Positions 51,959 to 61,664 of a stretch of DNA of 64,000 nt are shown here, in pieces. The stretch is taken from positions 21,755 through 85,754 of the forward strand of contig JAFZZM010000016.1 of the NCBI GenBank assembly GCA_017615755.1, read 5' to 3'. Within the stretch, counting starts at the first letter, position 1. Every line of letters starts with the position of its first letter. Source of the stretch: Clostridiales bacterium. GTDB taxonomy: Bacteria > Bacillota > Clostridia > Saccharofermentanales > Saccharofermentanaceae. Under the pieces are notes generated by a model. The model was not told where the DNA came from. It saw nothing but the letters and a program-made list of their open reading frames with translations, and ran no database searches. Position numbers and translations under genes: made by a program.

Positions 51959-52914
51959 CAGCCATTTACCTCGCGATCCAGATGACACTTCTTATGGGCG
52001 TCGGCTTCTTCGCCAGAAAAGCGAAGATCGTCGATGAGAAGTTTCCGAAATCTCTCGGAAACTTCCTGTACCATTTCGGTTTCACCTGCGTCGTACTGAA
52101 GGCCATGATGGGATCCGATCTTTCTGCCCTCGGCGACATGGGCATATTAGTCCTGATCAGCCTTGGCACGATGGGCATCATGTTCCTTTTCGGAGTGCTT
52201 TCCAACAAGATCCAAAGAAAAAACGACGATATGGCCGGCATCTCGATCGTCGACCTGATGTTCGTAAACTTCACCTTCATGGCTTTCCCGATCATTGAAG
52301 CGCTCTATGGCGAGAAGGGAAGCCTGTATATTGCGGCGTATACGATCCCGGTAAGGATCCTGTTCTACGTCGTGTCCCCTCTTATCCTGGCGAAAACCGC
52401 TTCCGGAGAGGGAAAAGAGAAGAAGAATCCGAATGTAGGAAAAGAAGTGCGAAAAGTACTTCTTTCCGCTCCTGTACTGGCGATCCCGGTCGGTTTTGCT
52501 CTGAGTTTCCTGCCGTTTACATTACCGTCACCGATTACGAACAGTCTGGCCTCGGTAGCTTCCGTAGTTACGCCGATGGGCATGGCGCTCTGCGGTATGC
52601 GTCTTGCGGAAGTGCCGATCAAGGAGTGTCTGAAGAATTACCGTTGCTGGATCCTGACCGTACTGCGCCTTATTTGTGCGCCGGCCATCGCACTGGGACT
52701 GATGTTTATCGTCGCAAGTGCTTTTACCCTGGACCCGGTCCTCGTGAAAATGTGCGTCATTTACTGCGCACTTCCGGCTGCCGCTTCTACAACGATCATT
52801 GCCATGAACGTCGGCTCCGATTCGATCAAAGCCGCACAGTGCGTCTTCATGACGACAGCATTATCGGTCGTCACACTTCCTGTCTGGGTATTCCTCGTTG
52901 ACAAAGTATTCTGA
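51955..52914 (+). CDS. AEC (auxin efflux carrier)-family transporter
   Basis: A 319-residue, ten-helix permease. The pattern GVGFFARKAKIVDEKFPKSLGNFLYHFGF near the N-terminus and GMALCGMRLAE in the second half are typical of the AEC family, whose bacterial members export dicarboxylates and related acids. ATGA overlap with rsmG indicates translational coupling, an unusual partner for rsmG. Confidence 0.85.
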   Translation: MTAIYLAIQMTLLMGVGFFARKAKIVDEKFPKSLGNFLYHFGFTCVVLKAMMGSDLSALGDMGILVLISLGTMGIMFLFGVLSNKIQRKNDDMAGISIVDLMFVNFTFMAFPIIEALYGEKGSLYIAAYTIPVRILFYVVSPLILAKTASGEGKEKKNPNVGKEVRKVLLSAPVLAIPVGFALSFLPFTLPSPITNSLASVASVVTPMGMALCGMRLAEVPIKECLKNYRCWILTVLRLICAPAIALGLMFIVASAFTLDPVLVKMCVIYCALPAAASTTIIAMNVGSDSIKAAQCVFMTTALSVVTLPVWVFLVDKVF

Positions 52915-52921
52915 ATAAAAA

Positions 52922-52947
52922 ATCAGCCTTATGAGTATAAGGCTGAT
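52922..52947. terminator. Terminator overlapping the 3' end of the putative anti-sigma gene
   Basis: Perfect 11-bp stem ATCAGCCTTAT (52922-52932) with 52937-52947, GAGT loop. The U-tract is on the minus strand, so it mainly ends the anti-sigma gene, whose last codons and stop (52929-52931) lie inside the stem. Confidence 0.88.
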
Positions 52948-53954
52948 GTTGTGGTTTCTGATGTTTTCAGATCGATGGTTCCCGTTATGCTGTAGACTCC
53001 GCCCCGGTTTTTATTGTTCATCGTGATCTTGCTCGAAGCAAGGGCTTCCCAATCTGATTCACCTTTCTTAAAAGAAGGCTCGATCTTGGCCGCATCCGCA
53101 TTATCCGTATATGCGGTATAGAGGTTCGCGCTTCCTTCGCTAAGTGCCGCAGCACAGTATTTTCCGCTTTGTGAATAAGTACACGTCTCTGTCCATGTCT
53201 GGCCGTCCTGCTTATAAAGATGAAGTGTACAGTAGCCATAGGGGAACGCATCGCTGACTGGCGAACTGATTACGATACCGAAATACGAAGATTCCGGAAG
53301 GGATGCAATTCCCTCGATCACTTCTCCGGCAGAAAGCGTCGGAATGAGAGGAGCGAAGCTGCTGCTGTCGGCGGAGGCACCGTCGGAATTTCCGTCCAGA
53401 CTCAGTTTCTGATGCTTGAGATCGACCTTTATGGTTTTTCCGTTCATGATCGTCTTGTTAGCAAAATAGAAAGTATTGCTCCAATCGGATTCGTCCTCCT
53501 CTTGCGTCTCCATGGATTCGATCGCAGCTGCACTGGTGGCATAGCTCATTTCGTCTTTATCCGGAGTTTTTGCTGCATCGTTCTCTTTCACGGCGGTGGT
53601 TTCGTAGGCGATATCCCAGTTATCTTCGGCGAGCTCGGCATCTATATACTGAGCGACCGAGGTATCTCCGTATATGTTCTTCGCACTCTTCATGTTGGTT
53701 CCTGCATCGGATTTTTTGCCGGAGGAAATGTGGGGGAGTACGGCGAAAAGACCTATGCCTACCAGAAGCGCGCATGCGGCAAAAGCACCCACACGCAGCC
53801 ATTTTCCGGAAGAGAAACTCTTCTTGGAGGCTGTATCCAGAGAAGCCTTAGCCTGCTCGAGACGTGCAGCTTCAATCGCTTTTCTTGTTTTTTCAAGAAG
53901 CTCGTCGGAGACCTGGATCGGTTCGAGGCTCTTTTTAAGATCATCTCCAAACAT
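52929..53954 (-). CDS. Putative single-pass anti-sigma factor
   Basis: A 341-residue protein. Residues 1-50 are cytoplasmic and helical (LLEKTRKAIEAARLEQAKAS), one transmembrane helix covers about 54-74 (VGAFAACALLVGIGLFAVLP), and the rest is extracytoplasmic and Ser/Asp/Ala-rich. Its start directly abuts the stop of the upstream sigma gene with no gap. This layout fits a membrane anti-sigma factor for that sigma. No zinc-binding ZAS motif (HXXXCXXC) is present, so assignment rests on context. Confidence 0.68.
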   Translation of the reverse strand: MFGDDLKKSLEPIQVSDELLEKTRKAIEAARLEQAKASLDTASKKSFSSGKWLRVGAFAACALLVGIGLFAVLPHISSGKKSDAGTNMKSAKNIYGDTSVAQYIDAELAEDNWDIAYETTAVKENDAAKTPDKDEMSYATSAAAIESMETQEEDESDWSNTFYFANKTIMNGKTIKVDLKHQKLSLDGNSDGASADSSSFAPLIPTLSAGEVIEGIASLPESSYFGIVISSPVSDAFPYGYCTLHLYKQDGQTWTETCTYSQSGKYCAAALSEGSANLYTAYTDNADAAKIEPSFKKGESDWEALASSKITMNNKNRGGVYSITGTIDLKTSETTTSALYS

Positions 53955-54527
53955 CTACTCTTCCTCCTTCCAATAGTCTTTCAGTTTTTCACGAGCCCGC
54001 ATCAGGCGGCTTCTCACAGAACTTTCCGTGATTCCGAGCTGTTTGCCGATCTGCGCGTTATCCATGTCGAAGTAGAAACGAAGAAGGATCACATCCTTGT
54101 ACTTCGGAGGCAGAGCCTGAACTGCATCCAGAAGAGGATTACTATCGTCAAGGCTCTCGATCAGCCGCTCTTCCACCTGGTTACCGGGAAGAGGCTTGAT
54201 CCGCTTCTTTTCCTCGCTCCGCGGCTTGACACGGTCGAGAAGATCGCCCAGAAAACTGGTCCTCTGCATATACGAGGACTTCAGATAATCCAGACACACA
54301 TTCCTTGCGATCGACAAGAGCCAGTATTTGATGTCGCTCTCGCCACGCCAGGAATCCAGACGCGTCATGACCTTGACGAATACATCCTGAAAAGCATCCT
54401 CTGCGAGGGACTGCTTCCGGAGATAAACGTTGCACATGCGAAGTACGTCATTTCCATACAGCCTGAAAAGCTCTTCTACATCGGGCTTTTCGAAGTGCTC
54501 GGATACTGTGCCTGCATCTGGTGCCAT
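53955..54527 (-). CDS. ECF-type RNA polymerase sigma factor
   Basis: A 190-residue sigma-70 family protein. Region 2 (ELFRLYGNDVLRMCNVYLRKQSLAEDAFQDVFVKV, cited as two parts) and WLLSIARNVCLDYLK are followed by region 4 with a helix-turn-helix (DNAQIGKQLGITESSVRSRLMRAREKL). The start is at 54527, where AAGGAAG lies just upstream. A TTG seven codons earlier opens the same frame. It is co-transcribed with the putative anti-sigma gene and divergent from gyrA. Confidence 0.9.
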   Translation of the reverse strand: MAPDAGTVSEHFEKPDVEELFRLYGNDVLRMCNVYLRKQSLAEDAFQDVFVKVMTRLDSWRGESDIKYWLLSIARNVCLDYLKSSYMQRTSFLGDLLDRVKPRSEEKKRIKPLPGNQVEERLIESLDDSNPLLDAVQALPPKYKDVILLRFYFDMDNAQIGKQLGITESSVRSRLMRAREKLKDYWKEEE

Positions 54528-54642
54528 CGTGCTTCCTTTCTGCTTCAATTATTAGACGAGATAGTCCTTGATTCTGTTGCAAATATTTCGAGATTATTCT
54601 ATACAAAAAGTTTGATTTTGACCACCGAAAAAAAGGTTGTTG

Positions 54643-54651
54643 TGGTAAAAT
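54643..54651 (+). promoter_or_regulatory. gyrA extended -10 promoter
   Basis: TG-G-TAAAAT at 54643-54651. No good -35 at 17 bp, but a TTGACC lies further upstream. Confidence 0.5.
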
Positions 54652-54695
54652 AGATGGGTGACTATTTGTAATAAGGAATAAAGGGAGGAAGACTG

Positions 54696-57341
54696 ATGTC
54701 TGATTCTACAAATGACAACCTGTCCGGTAAGGATCTGAGAAAGCAGCAGGAAGCCGAAGTAGACGCGATTTTCTGTTCCGAGCAGACTACGATCATACCG
54801 GTCGATCTGGAAAAAGAAATGAAGAAATCCTTCATCGACTATGCGATGAGTGTTATTTCTGACCGTGCTCTGCCGGACATCCGTGACGGTCTGAAGCCGG
54901 TACATAGAAGAATCCTGTACTCGATGTTTACTCAGGGATTTACCCCTGACAAGCCATATCGTAAGTGCGCGACCACTGTAGGTGACGTGCTCGGTCGTTT
55001 CCATCCGCACGGCGACGCATCCGTATACGATGCCCTCGTCCGTCTGGCACAGGACTTCTCCATGCGTTATATGCTGGTAGAAGGTCATGGAAACTTCGGT
55101 TCCATGGATGGTGACCCGCCGGCTGCTTACCGTTATACGGAAGCAAGACTGCAGAAAGTCGCCATGGAAATGATGAGCGACATCAACAAGGGAACGGTCG
55201 ATTTCCGTCCGAACTTCGACGAACATGATGTGGAGCCGGTAGCGCTTCCGTCCCGTTTCCCGAACCTGCTGGTAAATGGTTCCGTCGGTATCGCCGTAGG
55301 TATGGCGACCAACATCCCGCCGCATAACATGGGCGAAGTCATTGACGGTGTTGTAATGCTCCTGGATAATCCGGATGCGACCATCGATGATCTTATGACC
55401 GTCGTTAAGGGACCTGACTTCCCGACCGGAGGCATGATCCTCGGACGTCGCGGTATCAACGATACATACCGTACAGGTAAAGGCCGTATCGTAGTCCGCG
55501 CCCATACCGATATCGAAGTAATGAGCAACGGCCGTGCCCGTATCATCGTGCATGACCTGCCGTACATGGTCAATAAGGCCCGCCTGATCGAGAAGATCGC
55601 CGAACTGGTCAAGGAGAAGAAGATCGAAGGTATCTCCGATATCCGTGATGAGTCCGACCGTAACGAGAAAGTCCGCATCGTCATCGAGCTCCGTCGTGAT
55701 GCCAATGCGAATGTCGTACTTAACCAGTTGTACAAGAATTCCCAGATCCAGGATGCATTCTGCTCGAATATGCTGGCACTGGTACCGGACAGCGAAGGTC
55801 GTCTGGAACCGAAGACCATCAACCTGCTCGATGCCCTGACCTACTATGTAGCCCATCAGGAAGACGTTGTTCTCCGTCGTACCAAGTATGACCTCGAGAA
55901 GGCTCTTGCCCGTAAGCACATCGTTGAAGGTCTCCTGATCGCGATCGATAATATCGACGAAGTTATCTCGATCATCCGTTCTTCACGTACAGAAGAACAG
56001 GCGAAGGCAAGACTCTGCGAGCGCTTCGGATTCTCCGACAAGCAGGCACAGCATATCGTCGATATGCGTCTCGGACGTCTGACCGGTCTGGAAAGAGAGA
56101 AACTGGAAGCCGAGTCGAGAGAACTCGACGAGCGTATCGCTTACTTCCGTAATGTTATCGAAGATGAATCCCTGCTCCGTAAGGTTATCAAGGACGAGAT
56201 CCTCGAGATCAAGAAGAAGTACTACGAAGACAGAAGAACAGAGATCGGACCGCCGGATGAGGATGAGATCGATGACGAATCCCTGATCCAGGAGGAGCAG
56301 ATCGTGATCACGCTTACCCACCTGGGTTACGTGAAGCGTATGCCGATCGATACATACAGAAGCCAGCATCGTGGAGGCCGCGGCATTTCCGGTCTGGCAA
56401 CCCATGAGGAGGACTATGTCACGAAGATCATCACCTCCTCCACACACGATATCCTGTTGTGCTTCACAAACCGTGGACGTGTGTTCCGCATGAAGGGCTA
56501 TCAGATCCCGGAGGCCGGACGCGCCGCGAAGGGAACCGCAGTAGTCAATCTTCTGCAGCTGGAGGCTGAGGAGAAGATCCGCACCATCATCCCGATCAAG
56601 GAGTTCACAGAGGGTGCTTTCCTCACCATGGCAACACGCGAAGGTATCGTTAAGAAGACCAACCTGATGGATTATTCCCGTATCAACAAGAGCGGACTTA
56701 TCGCCATCAATATCCGTGAAGAAGACGAACTGGTAGGTGTACACCTGACAGATGGCAACCAGGAGATCGTTCTGGTTACCCGCAATGGTTTCTCTATCCG
56801 GTTCAATGAGAACTGTGTCCGTAACACCGGTAGAAATACGATGGGCGTTAAGGGTATCACCCTGCGCGAAGATGACGAAGTCATCGGTATGGCTCCGGTC
56901 GTTGATAACCAGAACCTGCTGGTTGTTGCCGAGAAGGGCTTCGGAAAGCGTTCCGAGCTCGAGGAATACCGTGTGCAGTCCCGTGGCGGTAAGGGTCTGA
57001 TGACCTACCGTGTATCCGATAAGACCGGACCTTTGGTACGCGCACTTCTCGTCGATGACGACAAGGATATCCTGATCATCAACGATGACGGCATCGTGAT
57101 CCGTCTATGGGCCAAGGAAATCCCGGTACTCTCCCGTGTTACGCAGGGCGTTACGCTCATGCGTTCGAAGGGAAGTCTGATCGTCGACGTGGCTATCGTA
57201 GATCATGAAGAAGAAACTGAGGAAGAAGCTGAAAATGAGGAACATCAGCCTTCCGAAAATGTGGAAGCAGACAATAATGAGACAACAGTAGAGCAGGCTT
57301 CCGAAGAAAACATCGCAGAACCGGACCAGCCTGAGGCCTGA
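54696..57341 (+). CDS. gyrA: DNA gyrase subunit A
   Basis: An 881-residue type IIA topoisomerase subunit. The catalytic tyrosine is Tyr147 (AYRYTEARL). The quinolone region reads HPHGDASVYD (103-112), so the position of E. coli Ser83 is Ala108. The C-terminal domain has GyrA-box-like motifs (QHRGGRG and QSRGGKG), supporting gyrase rather than topoisomerase IV. An acidic tail of about 50 residues ends the protein. GGGAGG precedes the ATG. gyrB is not in the window. Confidence 0.93.
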   Translation: MSDSTNDNLSGKDLRKQQEAEVDAIFCSEQTTIIPVDLEKEMKKSFIDYAMSVISDRALPDIRDGLKPVHRRILYSMFTQGFTPDKPYRKCATTVGDVLGRFHPHGDASVYDALVRLAQDFSMRYMLVEGHGNFGSMDGDPPAAYRYTEARLQKVAMEMMSDINKGTVDFRPNFDEHDVEPVALPSRFPNLLVNGSVGIAVGMATNIPPHNMGEVIDGVVMLLDNPDATIDDLMTVVKGPDFPTGGMILGRRGINDTYRTGKGRIVVRAHTDIEVMSNGRARIIVHDLPYMVNKARLIEKIAELVKEKKIEGISDIRDESDRNEKVRIVIELRRDANANVVLNQLYKNSQIQDAFCSNMLALVPDSEGRLEPKTINLLDALTYYVAHQEDVVLRRTKYDLEKALARKHIVEGLLIAIDNIDEVISIIRSSRTEEQAKARLCERFGFSDKQAQHIVDMRLGRLTGLEREKLEAESRELDERIAYFRNVIEDESLLRKVIKDEILEIKKKYYEDRRTEIGPPDEDEIDDESLIQEEQIVITLTHLGYVKRMPIDTYRSQHRGGRGISGLATHEEDYVTKIITSSTHDILLCFTNRGRVFRMKGYQIPEAGRAAKGTAVVNLLQLEAEEKIRTIIPIKEFTEGAFLTMATREGIVKKTNLMDYSRINKSGLIAINIREEDELVGVHLTDGNQEIVLVTRNGFSIRFNENCVRNTGRNTMGVKGITLREDDEVIGMAPVVDNQNLLVVAEKGFGKRSELEEYRVQSRGGKGLMTYRVSDKTGPLVRALLVDDDKDILIINDDGIVIRLWAKEIPVLSRVTQGVTLMRSKGSLIVDVAIVDHEEETEEEAENEEHQPSENVEADNNETTVEQASEENIAEPDQPEA

Positions 57342-57378
57342 TCCGTTTTGCGGGAGTTCTAAAGGAGAAACACAATAC

Positions 57379-58872
57379 ATGTTACATAAGAGAGGAAACG
57401 GAAGTCGAGCACACCGGAGCCTGAAGAAAAGGGGATGGAAGGTAACGGTTGCAGCATTGCTGGTAACGGCAAGTGCTTTTCACTCCGTATGGGCAGATCC
57501 GACAACAGCAGGTGAGACGACTGCCGCACAGGATGGAACGACGACCACGACCGCGACTACGCAGGAGACCCCTCAGGAGACGACACAGCAGACCACGCCT
57601 CCAAATGATTTCGGAAATACCGGTGAGGTCGGGCAGCAGGTACTTACCCTTCCGACACTGGATCAGGTGCAGTGCACCTCGTATTACTGCTACGACAGAA
57701 CGACCGGCGAGGTGATCCTGGCGAAGAATGAAGACAAGCAGATCTACCCGGCCAGCATGACGAAGATCCTGACACTGGCTCTGGCGATGGAATACCTGGA
57801 TCCGCACGAAGTGGTCACGGTCAGCAAGACGGCCATGAATGCAACTACGCCGAACTCCACCATGATGGGTCTGGAAACCGGTGAGGAGATCGAGGTCAAT
57901 GAGCTTTACTTCGGCCTGATGCTTCCTTCCGGTAACGACGCTGCCAATGTTCTTGCCGAGGAGATCGCCAAGCATCGTGCGGCGGCAAATCCTTTGCCGA
58001 CACTGACGCCGACAGTCGGGGACGACGGCAAGGTCACCAATCCGCCGACGCTTTCTCTGATCGCACAGTTCGCACGTATCGCAAACGAGAAGATCGCACA
58101 GCTCGGATTGACCAACTCGCATTTTGTTAACCCGAATGGTCTGCAGAACGAGTCGCACTATACCACGGCAAAAGAACTTGCCATGATGTTCGACTATGCT
58201 TTGCAGTTTGAGGATTTCCGCACGGTCATCCATACTCCGACCCATTTCTTCAAGGCTGACAACAAGCATCCTTTTGACGGATGGAAGGTAGTAAAGAACA
58301 CCAATAACCTTATGACGGATCCTTGGATCCTGGGTGAGGACACACACTGTATCGAAGTGTTCGGCGGTAAGACCGGTACGACGAAAACAGCAGGAACCGG
58401 TATGACGGTCCTTACGATCAACGAGAACGGACATGAGATCATCACTTCTGTCTGCGGTATTCCGTACAGCATGTCTGACCACCAGACTGTCTATGTGGCT
58501 GCGGTAGTAAACGCTGCACACGAGATCTGCTGGAATTCTGATCCGGTAACCCGTGTTAAGGGCAACATCATGGACTATCGTACATATAATGCACCGAAGG
58601 GCCAGGAGGCTACAGGTGATAAGTCCTTGATCCATATCGGTACACCGACACCGATCCCGACTGTTGCTCCGGATGAGCCGACACCGACAGCAGCTCCTGC
58701 TGCAACTCCGGTACCGCTTGAGGAGAAGACTCTTTTTGAAGAACACCCGGCATTGGTCATCGTTTTGATCGTATTAGCCGTGATCGTGTTTGGTCTGGTC
58801 ATCATCACATTCACATCTGCGATGCGTGTCAGAAAGAGAAGAAAGAAGATGGGTATCCGTAAGATCCTGTGA
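57379..58872 (+). CDS. dacA: D-alanyl-D-alanine carboxypeptidase (DacA/PBP5-type)
   Basis: A 497-residue low-molecular-weight penicillin-binding protein that trims the terminal D-Ala. Catalytic motifs are SMTK (Ser126, Lys129), SGN (184-186) and KTG (331-333). An N-terminal signal and Thr/Gln-rich stalk (40-78) precede the domain. A Pro/Thr-rich stretch then leads to a C-terminal transmembrane helix (about 463-485, VIVLIVLAVIVFGLVIITF) and a basic tail, so it is anchored at the C-terminus by a true helix. Confidence 0.9.
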   Translation: MLHKRGNGSRAHRSLKKRGWKVTVAALLVTASAFHSVWADPTTAGETTAAQDGTTTTTATTQETPQETTQQTTPPNDFGNTGEVGQQVLTLPTLDQVQCTSYYCYDRTTGEVILAKNEDKQIYPASMTKILTLALAMEYLDPHEVVTVSKTAMNATTPNSTMMGLETGEEIEVNELYFGLMLPSGNDAANVLAEEIAKHRAAANPLPTLTPTVGDDGKVTNPPTLSLIAQFARIANEKIAQLGLTNSHFVNPNGLQNESHYTTAKELAMMFDYALQFEDFRTVIHTPTHFFKADNKHPFDGWKVVKNTNNLMTDPWILGEDTHCIEVFGGKTGTTKTAGTGMTVLTINENGHEIITSVCGIPYSMSDHQTVYVAAVVNAAHEICWNSDPVTRVKGNIMDYRTYNAPKGQEATGDKSLIHIGTPTPIPTVAPDEPTPTAAPAATPVPLEEKTLFEEHPALVIVLIVLAVIVFGLVIITFTSAMRVRKRRKKMGIRKIL

Positions 58873-58896
58873 TCTTTCCCTAAAGAGCAAAAAATG

Positions 58897-58933
58897 AAAG
58901 CGGTCCTCGCGGAAATGACGGGGACCGCTTTTT
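58897..58933. terminator. Terminator between dacA and the P-type ATPase gene
   Basis: AAAGCGGTCC (58897-58906) pairs with GGACCGCTTT (58922-58931). A T run follows on plus, and the reverse orientation also has T-rich flanks. Confidence 0.88.
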
Positions 58934-58952
58934 GTATTCGAGGAAACAGGTG

Positions 58953-61589
58953 TCAGACCCATTCCTTGTTGAGCCTGATATACACTTTCTTCAGGATCTG
59001 GGCCAGCACAGTGTAGAGGATCATCATGCCGAAGAGCCATAGTCCGAAAGACGGGAGCATGACCGGAAGATCGAAGAGTCCGGCAAGACCGGTAAAGCCG
59101 ATCAGCAACGTGACCAGAACGATCAACACGGTGGAGATCGTCAACTGGATCGAGGCACGATCCTTGATAAAAGGCACTTTCGGCGTACGGATCGTGTGAA
59201 TGACCACGGTCTGCGAAATGACACCGAACATGAACCAGCCACACTGGAACAGACCGGCCTTCTCTACGGAATTGAATCCGAAAACATACCACATGACCAG
59301 GAAGCACACCACATCCAGCACGGTACTTAAAAGACCGAAGATGATCATAAACTTCTTGATGCCGCCGATATTCCATTTCTTCGGCAGAAGGATGCTCTCG
59401 CGTTCAACATGGTCGAACGGCATACCCAGCTGGGCAAAGTCGTTGAGGATGTTCTGAACAAGAATGTGTACCGGGAGTAATGGCAGGAAGGGGAGAAACA
59501 GGCTTGCGATCAGCACGGAGAACATGTTGCCGAAATTGCCGCTCACCGACATCTTCAGGTATTTCGACATGTTCGCAAACGTCTTTCTTCCCTCGAGCAC
59601 GCCCTCATCGAGCACATTCAGGTCCTTCTCGAGAAGGATGATATCCGCGACCTCTTTCGCGATATCCACGGCAGTATCGACGGAGATACCGACATCCGCC
59701 TGCTTCAGCGGCAAGCTGTCATTGATACCGTCACCCATATATCCGACTACATGTCCTCCCGCCTGAAAAGCACTTACGACGCGCTGTTTCTGGTAAGGGG
59801 AGAGTTTCGAGAAGATGTGGCACTTTTCACATGCTTCCTTCAATTCCTCGTCATTTAAAGCATCGACCTTGGCACCGGTCAAAGTATAATCGGTAGGAAT
59901 ACCCAGTCTTCCGCAGATATTGATCGCTACACCCTCGGTATCACCGGTGAGCACGACGGTGCGGACACCATTCTTGTGCAGTGCAGCCAGCGCTGACTCT
60001 GCAGACGGCTTCGGCGGATCCAGGAATCCGACAAAGCCGATCAGGACCATATTGGATTCGTCATCTACGCCAAAAGTATTGACGTCATGGATCTCGTTCT
60101 TCTGTGCTACGGCAATTACCCGGATGCCTTCGAGGTTGTTCTCATACGCCAGCTTCTGCGCATTCTCAATAAGTTCGGGAGAGATAGGCTTGACCTCCCC
60201 GTCCACTTCGATAAAACTGCAGATGGAAAGGATCTCTTCCACTGCTCCTTTGGTTACCAGCTGACGCTTGCCGTTTGTGTCCCGAAGAACGACACTCATA
60301 CGGCGGCGGGCGAAATCGAACGGGATCTCATCTTCTCTTACATATGTTTCTTTAAGAGGGGAGAGTTCTTCCTTCTCGCCACGGTTGATGATCGCCACGT
60401 CCATCAGGTTCTTCAGACCCGTCTGGAAATAACTGTTCAGAAAAGCATGACGGAGCACGCGCTTATCTTCACGGCCGAGCACATCCATGTATTTTTCCAG
60501 AACGATCTCGTCCTGCGTGAGTGTACCTGTCTTGTCCGTGCAGAGCACATCCATCTCGCCGAAGATCTGGATCGCACTGAGACGCTTCACGATCGTTTCC
60601 TTGCGCGACATGTTCACCGCACCCTTGGCCAGGGATGACGTCATGATGACAGGAAGCATCTCCGGCATGATGCCGACGGCAATCGTAACGCCGAAGATCA
60701 GGGAATCCAGCCAGCTTCCCTTAGTAAAGAAGTTGGCGATAAAGATGACCGGCACCATGACGACCATGAACGAGATGAGAAGACGGCTGATGGAATCGAT
60801 ATTCTGCTCAAAACTGCTCTTTTCCTTAAAAGTGTTCAGACTCTTGGCCATGCTGCCGAAATATGTCTCATTTCCTGTCGTCAGGATAATGGCTTTGGCA
60901 CTTCCGGAAACGATATTGCTTCCCATGAACCCGAGATTATTCAGTTCGGAGATCTCACTGCCCGTCGGATCCGGACCGGCAAATTTCTCGACAGGATTAC
61001 TCTCGCCCGTGAGCTGGGACTGGTCGATAAACAGGTCCTTGGTCTCGATAAAGCGCACATCACCGGGGAGCATGTCTCCGGAAGCAAGCTTCACGATGTC
61101 ACCGGGAACGACTTCTTCAATATCGATTTCCATCACGCTTCCGTTACGGATCACATCGATACGGTTGCTGATCATTTTCTGGAGTTTCTGTGCTGCGGAA
61201 TTGGACTTGGCAGACTGGACAAAAGAAATGATAGAAGAAACGGCGACAACGAAGACAAGCATCAGGAATGTGGCCCAGCTCGGATCATCAGCGATAATGA
61301 CGTCCGTTACGAGCGTAATGATCGAAACGACGAGCAGAACGATATTGAACGGGTTGATGATGGCCTCGCGCACACGGTGCAGAAGACTGTTCTGATTATT
61401 GCTGTCAATGATATTACGTCCGTACTCATCCAGACGCTCACTTGCTTCTACCTGATTCAATCCATCCTCACAGGACTGAAGACGGTTGTAAAGATCCTCG
61501 TCACTGATCGCACTGAGTTCGGCAAGGTTTTTCTCTACCTCGATCTTGCGCTCGAGTGTTTTCGCATCCGATGTTTTTTTTCTGGCCAT
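58953..61589 (-). CDS. mgtA: P-type magnesium-transporting ATPase (MgtA/MgtB-like)
   Basis: An 878-residue P3B-type ATPase predicted to import Mg2+. TGES is at 194-197, the phosphorylated Asp is Asp352 in DKTGTLT, and GIMPEMLP (306-313) matches the membrane motif of MgtA-type pumps. GDGINDSLPLKQADVGISV and six C-terminal helices complete the fold. GGAGG lies 8 nt before the ATG at 61589, only about 20 nt downstream of a strong terminator, so expression may depend on readthrough or on an unseen promoter. Confidence 0.88.
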   Translation of the reverse strand: MARKKTSDAKTLERKIEVEKNLAELSAISDEDLYNRLQSCEDGLNQVEASERLDEYGRNIIDSNNQNSLLHRVREAIINPFNIVLLVVSIITLVTDVIIADDPSWATFLMLVFVVAVSSIISFVQSAKSNSAAQKLQKMISNRIDVIRNGSVMEIDIEEVVPGDIVKLASGDMLPGDVRFIETKDLFIDQSQLTGESNPVEKFAGPDPTGSEISELNNLGFMGSNIVSGSAKAIILTTGNETYFGSMAKSLNTFKEKSSFEQNIDSISRLLISFMVVMVPVIFIANFFTKGSWLDSLIFGVTIAVGIMPEMLPVIMTSSLAKGAVNMSRKETIVKRLSAIQIFGEMDVLCTDKTGTLTQDEIVLEKYMDVLGREDKRVLRHAFLNSYFQTGLKNLMDVAIINRGEKEELSPLKETYVREDEIPFDFARRRMSVVLRDTNGKRQLVTKGAVEEILSICSFIEVDGEVKPISPELIENAQKLAYENNLEGIRVIAVAQKNEIHDVNTFGVDDESNMVLIGFVGFLDPPKPSAESALAALHKNGVRTVVLTGDTEGVAINICGRLGIPTDYTLTGAKVDALNDEELKEACEKCHIFSKLSPYQKQRVVSAFQAGGHVVGYMGDGINDSLPLKQADVGISVDTAVDIAKEVADIILLEKDLNVLDEGVLEGRKTFANMSKYLKMSVSGNFGNMFSVLIASLFLPFLPLLPVHILVQNILNDFAQLGMPFDHVERESILLPKKWNIGGIKKFMIIFGLLSTVLDVVCFLVMWYVFGFNSVEKAGLFQCGWFMFGVISQTVVIHTIRTPKVPFIKDRASIQLTISTVLIVLVTLLIGFTGLAGLFDLPVMLPSFGLWLFGMMILYTVLAQILKKVYIRLNKEWV

Positions 61590-61605
61590 ACCGGTTTCCT
61601 CCAAA

Positions 61606-61637
61606 ACAAAAAGGACTGTCTTGCTGAGACAGTCCTT
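61606..61637 (-). terminator. ldh terminator immediately before the P-type ATPase start
   Basis: Perfect 11-bp stem AAGGACTGTCT (61611-61621) with 61627-61637, loop TGCTG, and TTTTTGTTTT on the minus strand. The T run runs straight into the GGAGG of the next gene. The stem core AAGGACTGTC is shared with the rpoBC terminator. Confidence 0.92.
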
Positions 61638-61664
61638 CTATTGATCTTCTTGAAAAATCCCGGA

